Source: an uncultured Mycolicibacterium sp. (GTDB lineage Bacteria; Actinomycetota; Actinomycetes; Mycobacteriales; Mycobacteriaceae). From it: a stretch of DNA of 14,941 bases. Location: contig NZ_CALDGS010000043.1 in assembly GCF_937941905.1 (NCBI RefSeq), positions 1 through 14,941 on the forward strand. The letters run 5' to 3'. A model generated the notes under the pieces. The model did no database searches, was not told the origin of the DNA, and saw nothing but the letters and a program-made list of their open reading frames with translations. Position numbers and translations under genes: made by a program. Shown piece by piece: positions 6,153 through 13,966 of this stretch. The first letter of the stretch is position 1, and each line of letters starts with the position of its first letter.

Positions 6153-6904
6153 GCGAGGCCGCCGGCCGGTTGCGCGCCGCGCTGCGGGTGCCGCCCGGGT
6201 TGCGCGACGTGCGCTGGGTGTGCTGGTTCTTCCCGGTCTGGTACGCGGCCTTCGGGGTGATCATCTGCGTGCTGACCCGGGTCACCCCTCCCCCGCGCCC
6301 GGACGTCACCACCGCCGACAAGGTGGCGTTCTTCGCCGCGCACGCCACCACCATCCAGCTCGGGTTCAGCGTGCTCATGGTGCTGCTCGGCGGCGCGGCG
6401 GTGACCAACGGCCTGGTGGGCTACCACATCTCGCGGATGAGCTGCGGGCCGATCTTCGCCTACGGCTACATCGGCGGGATGGCGGTGGGCGCCCTGCCCG
6501 GGTTCCTGCTGGTGGCGGTGTGCTTCTTGACCGCCACCTTCCGCGCCGACCGCGATCCGGAGCTGGTGGGCCTGCTCTACGACCTGGGCATGCTGTCCTA
6601 CAACGGCTCGCTGGGCTGCTTCTCGGCGGCCTACCTGGTGTTCGCGATCGCGATCCTCTACGACCGCAACGAGATCTTCCCGCGCTGGTTCGCCTACGTG
6701 AACATCTGGCAGATCATCACCGAGGTGATCGCCACCCAGATGTTCGTGCACCGGGCCGGGCCGTTCGCCTGGAACGGGTCGATCGCGTTCTGGTGGGCGG
6801 TGCTGGTGTTCACCGTGTGGCTGGCGGCGCTGATCGTGCTGCTGCGCATCGCCGGTGAGCGGGAACTGGCCGATCGGCCCCGGCAGCCGGCGGTGGCGCG
6901 GTGA
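6149..6904 (+). CDS. Six-helix membrane protein of unknown function (paralog B)
   Basis: 251-aa membrane protein, paralog of the upstream gene with the same helix plan (near residues 22-45, 68-92, 101-130, 148-170, 180-200 and 212-233). Motifs line up without large gaps: FRADRDPELVGLLYDLG against the upstream FRPERDPALIQLLNDLA, then EIFPRW, then GPFAWNG. Helices two, three and five differ most, so the copies are long diverged. Unlike paralog A it carries Cys and Tyr residues in helix three (MSCGPIFAYGYIGG). GTG 6149 overlaps the preceding TGA, and its own TGA overlaps the next GTG. The open frame extends far upstream, but that part lies in another frame over paralog A and the intergenic space. 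Function unknown; a partner of the NorE-like subunit is inferred from coupling only. Confidence 0.8.
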   Translation: MSEAAGRLRAALRVPPGLRDVRWVCWFFPVWYAAFGVIICVLTRVTPPPRPDVTTADKVAFFAAHATTIQLGFSVLMVLLGGAAVTNGLVGYHISRMSCGPIFAYGYIGGMAVGALPGFLLVAVCFLTATFRADRDPELVGLLYDLGMLSYNGSLGCFSAAYLVFAIAILYDRNEIFPRWFAYVNIWQIITEVIATQMFVHRAGPFAWNGSIAFWWAVLVFTVWLAALIVLLRIAGERELADRPRQPAVAR

Positions 6905-7467
6905 CCGAACTCCGGCAGCGGACCCGGACCCTGCCCGGCGACCTGCACATGTGGGTGATGGTGCTGGGTGATCTGGTCATCTTCGGCGGCTACTTCGTCG
7001 TCTACGCGATCTACCGCACCATGCACGCCGAGGAGTTCCTGCGCGCCCAGCAGCACCTGGCCGTCGACATCGGCGTGCTCAACACCGTTGTGCTGCTCAC
7101 GAGTTCGTGGTTCGTGGCGCGGGCGGTGCTGGCCGCGCGCACCGGTGCGGCCGAGCGCGCGGTCCGGCTGCTGTGGGCCGGCGGGGCGGCCGGGACCCTG
7201 TTCGTGGTCTTCAAGAGCTACGAGTGGTGGTCGAAGATCACTGCGGGGCAGACGGTTTCGCAGCTGTTCTACTCGTTCTACTACGTGATCACCGGGGTGC
7301 ACCTGGTGCACGTGCTCATCGGGTTGATCGTGCTGGGCGTGCTGGTGCGGGAGCTGCGCAACCCGGCCCGGCGGCGGCTGTGGATGGTCGAGTCCGGCGC
7401 GGTGTACTGGCACATGGTCGACCTGCTGTGGGTGGTCATCTTCGGGCTGCTGTACGTGATGAGGTGA
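6901..7467 (+). CDS. NorE-like heme-copper oxidase subunit III family protein
   Basis: 188-aa five-helix membrane protein of the cytochrome c oxidase subunit III family, closer to NorE than to CtaE. Seen in order: LPGDLHMWVMVLGDLVIFGG at residues 11-30, LNTVVLLTSSWFVA at 60-73, the Glu of KSYEWW near 108, FYSFYYVITGVHLVHVLIGL at 123-142, and ESGAVYWHMVDLLWVVIF at 164-181. These are the usual subunit III/NorE signatures. NorE is an accessory protein found with some nitric oxide reductases, while CtaE is a structural subunit of the aa3 oxidase; neither is catalytic. No NorB, NorC or CtaD lies nearby, so its partner is encoded elsewhere or it works in a different complex. The start GTG 6901 overlaps the previous stop. 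The next gene begins 2 nt after its TGA. Confidence 0.88.
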   Translation: MTELRQRTRTLPGDLHMWVMVLGDLVIFGGYFVVYAIYRTMHAEEFLRAQQHLAVDIGVLNTVVLLTSSWFVARAVLAARTGAAERAVRLLWAGGAAGTLFVVFKSYEWWSKITAGQTVSQLFYSFYYVITGVHLVHVLIGLIVLGVLVRELRNPARRRLWMVESGAVYWHMVDLLWVVIFGLLYVMR

Positions 7468-7469
7468 CG

Positions 7470-7729
7470 ATGACCGGATCGACGCGCGCGGTGACGGCGG
7501 CGTGGCTGGTGCTGCTGGCCGTCACGGTCGGATCGTGGTGGCTGGCACCGGCGCACCTGCGCGGCACCGTGGTGGCCAGCGCCCCGATCACCGCGCTGGT
7601 GCTGGTGCTGACCGCGGTCAAGGTGCGGCTGATCATGCACTCCTTCATGGAGATCGACGCCGGGCCGGCGTGGCTGCGGCGGGCCTGCGACGCCTGGCTG
7701 GCGGTGCTGTTCGGCGCGGTGTTCGTGAT

Positions 7730-7742
<13 letters not shown>
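7470..7742 (+). CDS. NorF / prokaryotic COX subunit IV-like small membrane protein
   Basis: 90-aa protein with three hydrophobic helices (about residues 8-26, 34-51 and 70-90). The segment KVRLIMHSFMEID between helices two and three matches the signature loop of the prokaryotic cytochrome c oxidase subunit IV family, which includes NorF. Proteins of this family assist assembly or activity of heme-copper enzymes and usually sit next to a subunit III/NorE gene, as here. GAGGTG at 7461-7466 provides a ribosome binding site just before ATG 7470, overlapping the end of the NorE-like gene. It is the last gene of the four-gene operon. Its 3' end overlaps the convergent DUF255 gene by 13 bp, so no terminator separates the two. 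Confidence 0.82.
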
Positions 7743-9710
<1,968 letters not shown>

Positions 9711-9718
<8 letters not shown>

Positions 9719-9947
9719 CGGTCTGCCGGGGCGGGTCGGTGGACTCGGGCCCGGGGTCCTCGGTGCCCAGGGTTTTCGGCAGCTTCTTGAGGTGGCGGTT
9801 CATCGACCACACCAGCCCGAAGGTGGCCAACAGCAGCAGCAGGACGACCAGCAGCCCGACGGGGCTGGCCTTGCCGAACTCCGGCCCGGTGTTGCTCGGC
9901 GCGTCCTCGGCCAGCAGCAGCACCATGGCGTACACGTCAGTCATCAT
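9711..9947 (-). CDS. Small single-helix membrane protein, Rv1083-like
   Basis: 78-aa protein like M. tuberculosis Rv1083 (about 88 aa): a short N-terminus with GPEFGKASPVG, one membrane helix at about residues 28-48, then VWSMNRHLKKLPKTL and an acidic, proline-rich tail. Function unknown; the conserved basic patch after the helix probably faces the cytoplasm. Two adjacent ATGs are possible (9947 and 9944). GAGGG lies three bases before the first and six before the second, so the second may be the one used. The ATGA at 9947-9944 overlaps the stop of mca, and the TAA is embedded in the start of the DUF255 gene, so the three genes are tightly coupled. Confidence 0.88.
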
Positions 9948-10813
9948 CGTCCCTCGATCCCGGCGAACAGGTCGGTTTCCGGCAGCTTGATCGGAATCCG
10001 GGACCTGGCCAACTCGAACTCCTCGGTGGGCCACAGCCGCTGCTGCCACTCGATCGGGGCGGCGAAGAAGTCGCCGTTGGGGTCGATCTGGGTGGCGTGC
10101 GCGCGCAGCGCGTCGTCACGCAACGGGAAGTACTTGGCGCACTCGACCCGGGTGGTGACGCGCTTGGCGAACACGTCGTTGTCCGGGTCCCAGTGCCGCA
10201 GCCACTTCTCGAACGGGCCGGTCCGGCCGTGCCGGGTGAACTCGTCCTGCAGCAGCTGCATCCGCTGCCGCAGGAAGCCGTGGGTGTAGTACAGCTTGAG
10301 CACCGACCAGGGCTCGCCGGCGTCCGGGTAGAGCCGGTAGTCGGCGGCGGCCTCGTAGGCGGCCACCGACACCTGGTGGCAGCGGATGTGGTCGGGGTGC
10401 GGGTAGCCGCCGTTCTCGTCGTAGGTGGTCATCACGTGCGGCCGGAACTCCCGGATCACCCGGACCAGCCGTTCCACCGGGATCTCCAGCGGCACGGTCG
10501 CAAAGCAGCCCTCCGGCAGCGGCGGGGGCGGGTCGCCCTCGGGCAGCCCGGAGTCGACGAAGCCGAGCCAGTGGTGTTCGACACCGAGGATCTCCGCCGC
10601 CCGGGCCATCTCGTCGCGGCGCACCTCGGCGATCCGGCCGCGCACCTCGGGCAGGTCCATGGCGGGATTGAGGATGTCGCCGCGCTCGCCGCCGGTGAGG
10701 GTGACCACCAGTACGCGGACGCCCTCGTCGACGTAACGCGCCATGGTGGCCGCACCCTTGCTGGACTCGTCGTCCGGGTGCGCGTGCACCGCCATCAACC
10801 GCAGTTCGCTCAT
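9944..10813 (-). CDS. mca: Mycothiol S-conjugate amidase
   Basis: 289-aa cytosolic zinc amidase that cleaves mycothiol S-conjugates of electrophiles into a mercapturic acid, which is exported, and glucosaminyl-inositol, which is recycled. Mycothiol is the thiol of actinobacteria, which supports the host assignment. The length matches M. tuberculosis Mca (288 aa). Zinc-site residues are visible: AHPDDE with His12 and Asp15 (Asp14 adjacent) and HPDH with His142. Also seen are VTLTGGERGDILNP and TTYDENGGYPHPDH. It is assigned to Mca rather than the paralogous deacetylase MshB because of its C-terminal part (YYTHGFLRQRMQLLQDEF, FEKWLRHWDPDNDVFAKRV) and because of its neighbours. ATG 10813 follows GGAAAG. 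First gene of a three-gene operon; diverges from the DUF4307 gene. Confidence 0.96.
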   Translation of the reverse strand: MSELRLMAVHAHPDDESSKGAATMARYVDEGVRVLVVTLTGGERGDILNPAMDLPEVRGRIAEVRRDEMARAAEILGVEHHWLGFVDSGLPEGDPPPPLPEGCFATVPLEIPVERLVRVIREFRPHVMTTYDENGGYPHPDHIRCHQVSVAAYEAAADYRLYPDAGEPWSVLKLYYTHGFLRQRMQLLQDEFTRHGRTGPFEKWLRHWDPDNDVFAKRVTTRVECAKYFPLRDDALRAHATQIDPNGDFFAAPIEWQQRLWPTEEFELARSRIPIKLPETDLFAGIEGR

Positions 10814-10882
10814 CGCTTTCCATCTAACTACCGTCCGGCGGGCTGGCCCGCCCGCCGACCGAGAGGTCCGCTGTCCGCCCCC

Positions 10883-10888
10883 TATAGT
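10883..10888 (+). promoter_or_regulatory. Candidate -10 (TATAGT) for the DUF4307 gene
   Basis: TATAGT matches five of six bases of TATAAT in very GC-rich surroundings. A start near 10895 would give a leader of about 38 nt to ATG 10933. No good -35 was found. Confidence 0.45.
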
Positions 10889-10932
10889 TCCAGTTGCACC
10901 CAGACCCTCCGACCGACGGGCACCCGAAACCG

Positions 10933-11352
10933 ATGAGCGAACGTCCTCCCGCCCGCTACGGCGGCCGCACCACGGGCCGTGGCAACCGCCTGGTGGTGGC
11001 GGCGGTGACCGCGCTCGCCGTGGTCGCCGGCCTGGCGGTGGCCTACGTGGGCTGGCGGCAGTTCGCCGACGAGGACGTCTCCGGCGAGGTCGCGGCGTTC
11101 CGGGTGCTCGACGACCGGACCGTCGAGATCACCCTCGGCGTGACCCGCAAGGACCCGTCCCGGCCGGTGGTGTGCATCGTGCGCGCCCGCTCCTACGACG
11201 GCGACGAGAGCGGCCGCCGGGAACTGCTCGTCGCACCGTCGGAGGACAAGACCGTCCAGGTCACCACCGTGGTGCAAACCAGCAAACCCGCGGTGGTCGG
11301 CGACCTCTACGGCTGCGGGCTCGACGTGCCGGACTACCTGACCACCGGCTGA
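10933..11352 (+). CDS. DUF4307 membrane-anchored protein, Rv1081c-like
   Basis: 139-aa protein like M. tuberculosis Rv1081c (about 144 aa). A basic N-terminus (RYGGRTTGRGNR) precedes one membrane helix at about residues 20-41, followed by an extracytoplasmic domain of about 95 residues with two cysteines (Cys81, Cys128) that could form a disulfide. The function of DUF4307 is unknown. Conservation of its place beside mca and greA suggests a basic envelope role, but the sequence does not show one. ATG 10933 is used; the in-frame TTG at 10894 would start at the predicted transcription start and adds a Pro-rich stretch with no ribosome binding site. The greA promoter follows about 40 bp after its stop. 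Confidence 0.88.
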   Translation: MSERPPARYGGRTTGRGNRLVVAAVTALAVVAGLAVAYVGWRQFADEDVSGEVAAFRVLDDRTVEITLGVTRKDPSRPVVCIVRARSYDGDESGRRELLVAPSEDKTVQVTTVVQTSKPAVVGDLYGCGLDVPDYLTTG

Positions 11353-11390
11353 GCCCCGGCATTTTCCGCCCGGGACGGCACATCCGGCGG

Positions 11391-11399
11391 TGGTACGAT
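11391..11399 (+). promoter_or_regulatory. Extended -10 (TGG-TACGAT) of greA
   Basis: TACGAT (11394-11399) preceded by TGn forms an extended -10, which can work without a good -35. It places the transcription start at about 11405-11407, the first bases of a perfect hairpin, and gives a greA leader of about 140 nt. Confidence 0.5.
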
Positions 11400-11404
11400 C
11401 GGGG

Positions 11405-11434
11405 AATACACGGTTCCTCGCTGGGCCGTGTATT
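11405..11434 (+). promoter_or_regulatory. Perfect 9-bp inverted repeat at the 5' end of the greA leader
   Basis: AATACACGG (11405-11413), 12 bases, then CCGTGTATT (11426-11434). The arms are AT-rich for this genome. Because the predicted transcript begins here, it would be either an RNA 5' stem-loop that protects the message or a DNA operator at the start site. No T-run follows, so it is not an ordinary terminator. Confidence 0.5.
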
Positions 11435-11442
11435 GCTGCATT

Positions 11443-11463
11443 GTGGGGGGGTGAACCGCCCAC
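11443..11463 (+). promoter_or_regulatory. Second greA leader hairpin
   Basis: GTGGGGGG (11443-11450) can pair with CCGCCCAC (11456-11463) with one G-G mismatch around loop GTGAA. It lies 9 nt after the first hairpin and 84 nt before the greA start, so it does not mask the ribosome binding site at 11533-11537. Confidence 0.35.
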
Positions 11464-11547
11464 GCCATGCGCAGCGATACACCGCAGGACCGGCTCGAGG
11501 ACCCCCACCCACCCAGGCGCGAGACACACAGACAGGAGCGCGACGAC

Positions 11548-12042
11548 ATGACCGAGACCAAGGTCACCTGGCTGACCCAGGAAGCGTACGACCGGTTGAA
11601 GGCGGAGCTGGACCAGCTGATCGCCAACCGGCCCATCATCGCCGCCGAGATCAACGACCGGCGCGAGGAGGGTGACCTGCGCGAGAACGGCGGTTATCAC
11701 GCGGCCCGCGAGGAGCAGGGCCAGCAGGAGGCGCGCATCCGTCAGCTGCAGGAGCTGCTGAACAACGCCAAGGTCGGCGAGCCGCCCACCGAGTCCGGCG
11801 TGGCGCTGCCCGGCTCGGTGGTCACCGTCTACTACGACGACGACCCGGACGACACGGAAACCTTCCTGCTGGCCACCCGGCAGGAGGGCATCACCAACGG
11901 CGAGCTCGAAGTGTACTCGCCGAACTCGCCGCTGGGCCGGGCGCTGCTGAACGCCAAGGTCAACGAGTCGCGGACCTACGAGGTGCCCAGCGGCGCGACC
12001 GTGAAGGTCACCCTGGTCAGCGCCGAGCCGTACCGCGGCTGA
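11548..12042 (+). CDS. greA: Transcription elongation factor GreA
   Basis: 164-aa cytosolic factor that enters the RNA polymerase secondary channel and stimulates cleavage of backtracked RNA. Length and sequence match mycobacterial GreA (164 aa). The N-terminal coiled coil spans about residues 10-75 with the tip acids in EEGDLRENGGYHAAREE (Asp43, Glu46; Asp41/Glu44 in E. coli). The C-terminal domain holds GSVVTVYYDDD, ETFLLATRQEG, LEVYSPNSPLGRALL and TLVSAEPY. ATG 11548 has AGGAG at 11533-11537. An in-frame ATG at 11467 would add 27 residues unlike GreA and is rejected. The gene carries its own extended -10 promoter and a long structured leader. A GPP34-family gene starts 30 bp after its stop on the same strand. 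Confidence 0.97.
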   Translation: MTETKVTWLTQEAYDRLKAELDQLIANRPIIAAEINDRREEGDLRENGGYHAAREEQGQQEARIRQLQELLNNAKVGEPPTESGVALPGSVVTVYYDDDPDDTETFLLATRQEGITNGELEVYSPNSPLGRALLNAKVNESRTYEVPSGATVKVTLVSAEPYRG

Positions 12043-12051
12043 CGGCCGCGG
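12033..12051 (+). terminator. Weak hairpin over the greA stop
   Basis: CCGCGGC (12033-12039) pairs with GCCGCGG (12045-12051) around a 5-nt loop containing the TGA stop. There is no T-run after it. It could cause partial termination between greA and the downstream gene, or be a GC-rich coincidence. Confidence 0.25.
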
Positions 12052-12072
12052 CGCGCGGGACCGGGCCGGGTC

Positions 12073-12735
12073 ATGGCGCGGATCGCCGAGGACCTGCTGT
12101 TGCTGCTGCTGGACAATCCGTCCGCACAGCCCGCCCTGGATCCCGCGCGCCGGCAGCGGGTGCTGGCCGCCGCGGTCCTGCTCGATCTGGCCTGGGCGTG
12201 CCGCATCCGCCCGGCCGTCGCCGGCGACCCGGCGCCGGCCGGACATCTGATCGCACTGGCCGGCGGCGGCCCGCTCGACGCGGTGACCGGACCGGCCTTC
12301 GAACTGCTGGCGCGCCGCCCGCTCGGCCCGGCGGCGGTGGTGCGCAGGCTGCGCCGGCGGGTTCCGGACGCCCTGCACGCCCAACTCGAGGCGGCCGGGC
12401 TCGTTCGTCGAATCCGGCTGCCGGGCAACAGGTTCCGCCCAGAGTACGGTTGGCCGTTGGCCGACCGCAGCCGCCCCGCGGCGGCGCGGGCGGCGGTGGC
12501 CGCCGCGCTGTTCGACGGCCGTAACCCGGATCCGGCCACCGCCGCGATCATCGCACTGCTGCACGCGGTGGACGGGCTCGGTGTGCTGCTGGACCTCAAC
12601 GACCGCGGCTGGCGCTGGGTGCACGCCCGCGCCACCGAGATCGGCAACGGCACATGGGTTTCCGACGCGCCGCAGGCGGTCGGCGAGCGCAACCTCGCCG
12701 TTACCGCCGCGGCGCTGCGGCCGGCACTGGCCTAG
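12073..12735 (+). CDS. GPP34 (GOLPH3/Vps74) family protein
   Basis: 220-aa protein recognised as the bacterial GPP34 family by its opening AEDLLLLLLDNPSA followed by RVLAAAVLLDLAWACRI, the middle PDALHAQLEAAGLVRRIRL, and the ending ATAAIIALLHAVDGLGVLLD. Eukaryotic members bind phosphatidylinositol-4-phosphate and recruit Golgi glycosyltransferases. The role of the many actinobacterial members is unknown, and membrane association here is inference. No signal peptide or true membrane helix; the hydrophobic stretches are the buried helices of the fold. ATG 12073 has only a weak ribosome binding site (CCGGG), and the gene may depend on greA transcription 30 bp upstream. Its TAG overlaps the stop of convergent metB within one CTAG. 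M. tuberculosis has nothing between greA and metB as I recall. Confidence 0.85.
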   Translation: MARIAEDLLLLLLDNPSAQPALDPARRQRVLAAAVLLDLAWACRIRPAVAGDPAPAGHLIALAGGGPLDAVTGPAFELLARRPLGPAAVVRRLRRRVPDALHAQLEAAGLVRRIRLPGNRFRPEYGWPLADRSRPAAARAAVAAALFDGRNPDPATAAIIALLHAVDGLGVLLDLNDRGWRWVHARATEIGNGTWVSDAPQAVGERNLAVTAAALRPALA

Positions 12736-13886
12736 CCCAGCGCCTGTTCCAGATCGGCCAACTGGTCGGCGACGTCCTCGATGCCCACCGACAGCCGGAC
12801 CAGGTCGTCGGGCACCTCCAGCTGCGAGCCGGCGGTGGAGGCGTGCGTCATCGCGCCCGGGTACTCGATCAGCGACTCCACCCCGCCGAGCGACTCGGCG
12901 AGAATGAACAGCTCGGTGCGCGAACAGAATTCGTAGGCCGCCTGGGCGCCGCCGCGCATCCGCACCGACACCATGCCGCCGAAGCCGTCCATCTGCCGGC
13001 TGGCCACCTCGTGGCCCGGGTGCGACGGCAGGCCCGGGTAGAGCACGGTGGCGATCTTCGGGTGCTCGGCGAGGAACTCCGCGACGCGCTGGGCGTTCTC
13101 GCTGTGCCGCTGCATGCGCAGCGGCAGGGTCTTCAGGCCGCGGATGTTCAGGTAGGCGTCGAACGGCCCGGGCACCGCACCGGCCCCGTTCTGCAGGAAG
13201 GCGAACGCCGCGTCGAGTTCCTCGTCGTTGGTCAGCAGCGCCCCGCCCACCACGTCGGAGTGCCCGCCGATGTACTTGGTGGTCGAGTGCAGCACGATGT
13301 CGGCACCCAGCGTCAGCGGCCGCTGCAGCGCCGGCGAGGCGAAGGTGTTGTCCACCAGCACCTTCACCCCGGAGGTGCCGGCCAGTTGGGCGATCGCGGC
13401 GATGTCGGCGATGTTCAGCAGCGGATTGGTCGGGGTCTCGACCCAGATCAGCTTGGTCTTCGAGGTGATCGCCACCCGGATCGCGTCGAGGTCGGACAGC
13501 GCGACCGGGGTGTAGTGGATGCCCCACTGGGTGAACACCTTGTCGATCAGCCGGAACGTGCCGCCGTAGGCGTCGTTCGGGATGATCACGTGGTCGCCCG
13601 GGCGCAGCAGGGCGCGCAGCGCGCAGTCGGTGGCGGCCATGCCCGAGGCGAACGCCCGGCAGTGCCGGGCCTCCTCGACGGCGGCCAGCGACGCCTCCAG
13701 GATCGACCGGGTGGGGTTGCCGGTGCGGGCGTACTCGAAGCCGCCGCGCAGCCCGCCGACGCCGTCCTGGGCGAACGTCGAGCTGGCGTAGATCGGAGCG
13801 TTGACGGCGCCGGTCGCCGGGTCCGGCGCGTAGCCGGCGTGGATGGCTTTGGTGGCCAGGCCCTGCCACTTGCGGTGTTCGGTCAT
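12732..13886 (-). CDS. metB: Cystathionine gamma-synthase
   Basis: 384-aa PLP enzyme joining an activated homoserine ester to cysteine to give cystathionine, in the transsulfuration route to methionine; cytosolic tetramer. The length is close to M. tuberculosis MetB (388 aa). Seen: PIYASSTF, the phosphate-binding Tyr52 and Arg54 in YARTGNPTR, SGMAATDCAL, VIIPNDAYGGTFRL, VETPTNPLL, VDNTFASPALQRPL, and the PLP lysine Lys204 in STTKYIGGHSD. The C-terminal SLGGVESLIEYPGAMTH closes the active site. Gamma-synthase is favoured over gamma-lyase by synteny with Rv1079; the two families are hard to separate by eye and mycobacterial enzymes can show both activities. ATG 13886 has TAGGCT nine bases upstream inside a small dyad, with no good ribosome binding site. 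Confidence 0.93.
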   Translation of the reverse strand: MTEHRKWQGLATKAIHAGYAPDPATGAVNAPIYASSTFAQDGVGGLRGGFEYARTGNPTRSILEASLAAVEEARHCRAFASGMAATDCALRALLRPGDHVIIPNDAYGGTFRLIDKVFTQWGIHYTPVALSDLDAIRVAITSKTKLIWVETPTNPLLNIADIAAIAQLAGTSGVKVLVDNTFASPALQRPLTLGADIVLHSTTKYIGGHSDVVGGALLTNDEELDAAFAFLQNGAGAVPGPFDAYLNIRGLKTLPLRMQRHSENAQRVAEFLAEHPKIATVLYPGLPSHPGHEVASRQMDGFGGMVSVRMRGGAQAAYEFCSRTELFILAESLGGVESLIEYPGAMTHASTAGSQLEVPDDLVRLSVGIEDVADQLADLEQALG

Positions 13887-13892
13887 AACGCT

Positions 13893-13909
13893 GCGAGCCT
13901 ATCGCTCGC
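13893..13909 (-). promoter_or_regulatory. Dyad GCGAGC-N5-GCTCGC around the metB -10
   Basis: Perfect 6-bp arms (13893-13898 and 13904-13909) enclose most of TAGGCT (minus strand, 13901-13896), a TAnnnT -10 nine bases before the metB ATG. It could be an operator or simple GC-rich pairing. The predicted transcript would have a leader of only a few bases. Confidence 0.35.
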
Positions 13910-13924
13910 GGTGGCCGGCCCGGT

Positions 13925-13962
13925 CACCGGCGGGCGCCGGACGGCTCCGGCGCCCGCCGGTG
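13925..13962 (-). terminator. 16-bp perfect GC hairpin after the proline-rich membrane gene
   Basis: CACCGGCGGGCGCCGG (13925-13940) and its exact complement (13947-13962) surround a 6-nt loop. On the minus strand it begins 4 nt after the proline-rich gene's stop and ends 38 nt before the metB start codon. There is no T-run, as in the U-poor hairpins often proposed as mycobacterial terminators. It would insulate metB from upstream transcription. Confidence 0.55.
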
Positions 13963-13966
13963 GCGG

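Noticed and set aside
11467..11547. In-frame N-terminal extension of GreA from ATG 11467
   Set aside because: The 27 added residues are absent from GreA proteins, and ATG 11548 gives the exact usual length with its own AGGAG.
10882..13869. A 995-codon minus-strand open frame through the DUF4307, greA, GPP34 and metB genes
   Set aside because: It overlaps four recognised genes in the wrong frame or strand; low-complexity Arg/Ala/Pro composition shows it is a GC-rich shadow.
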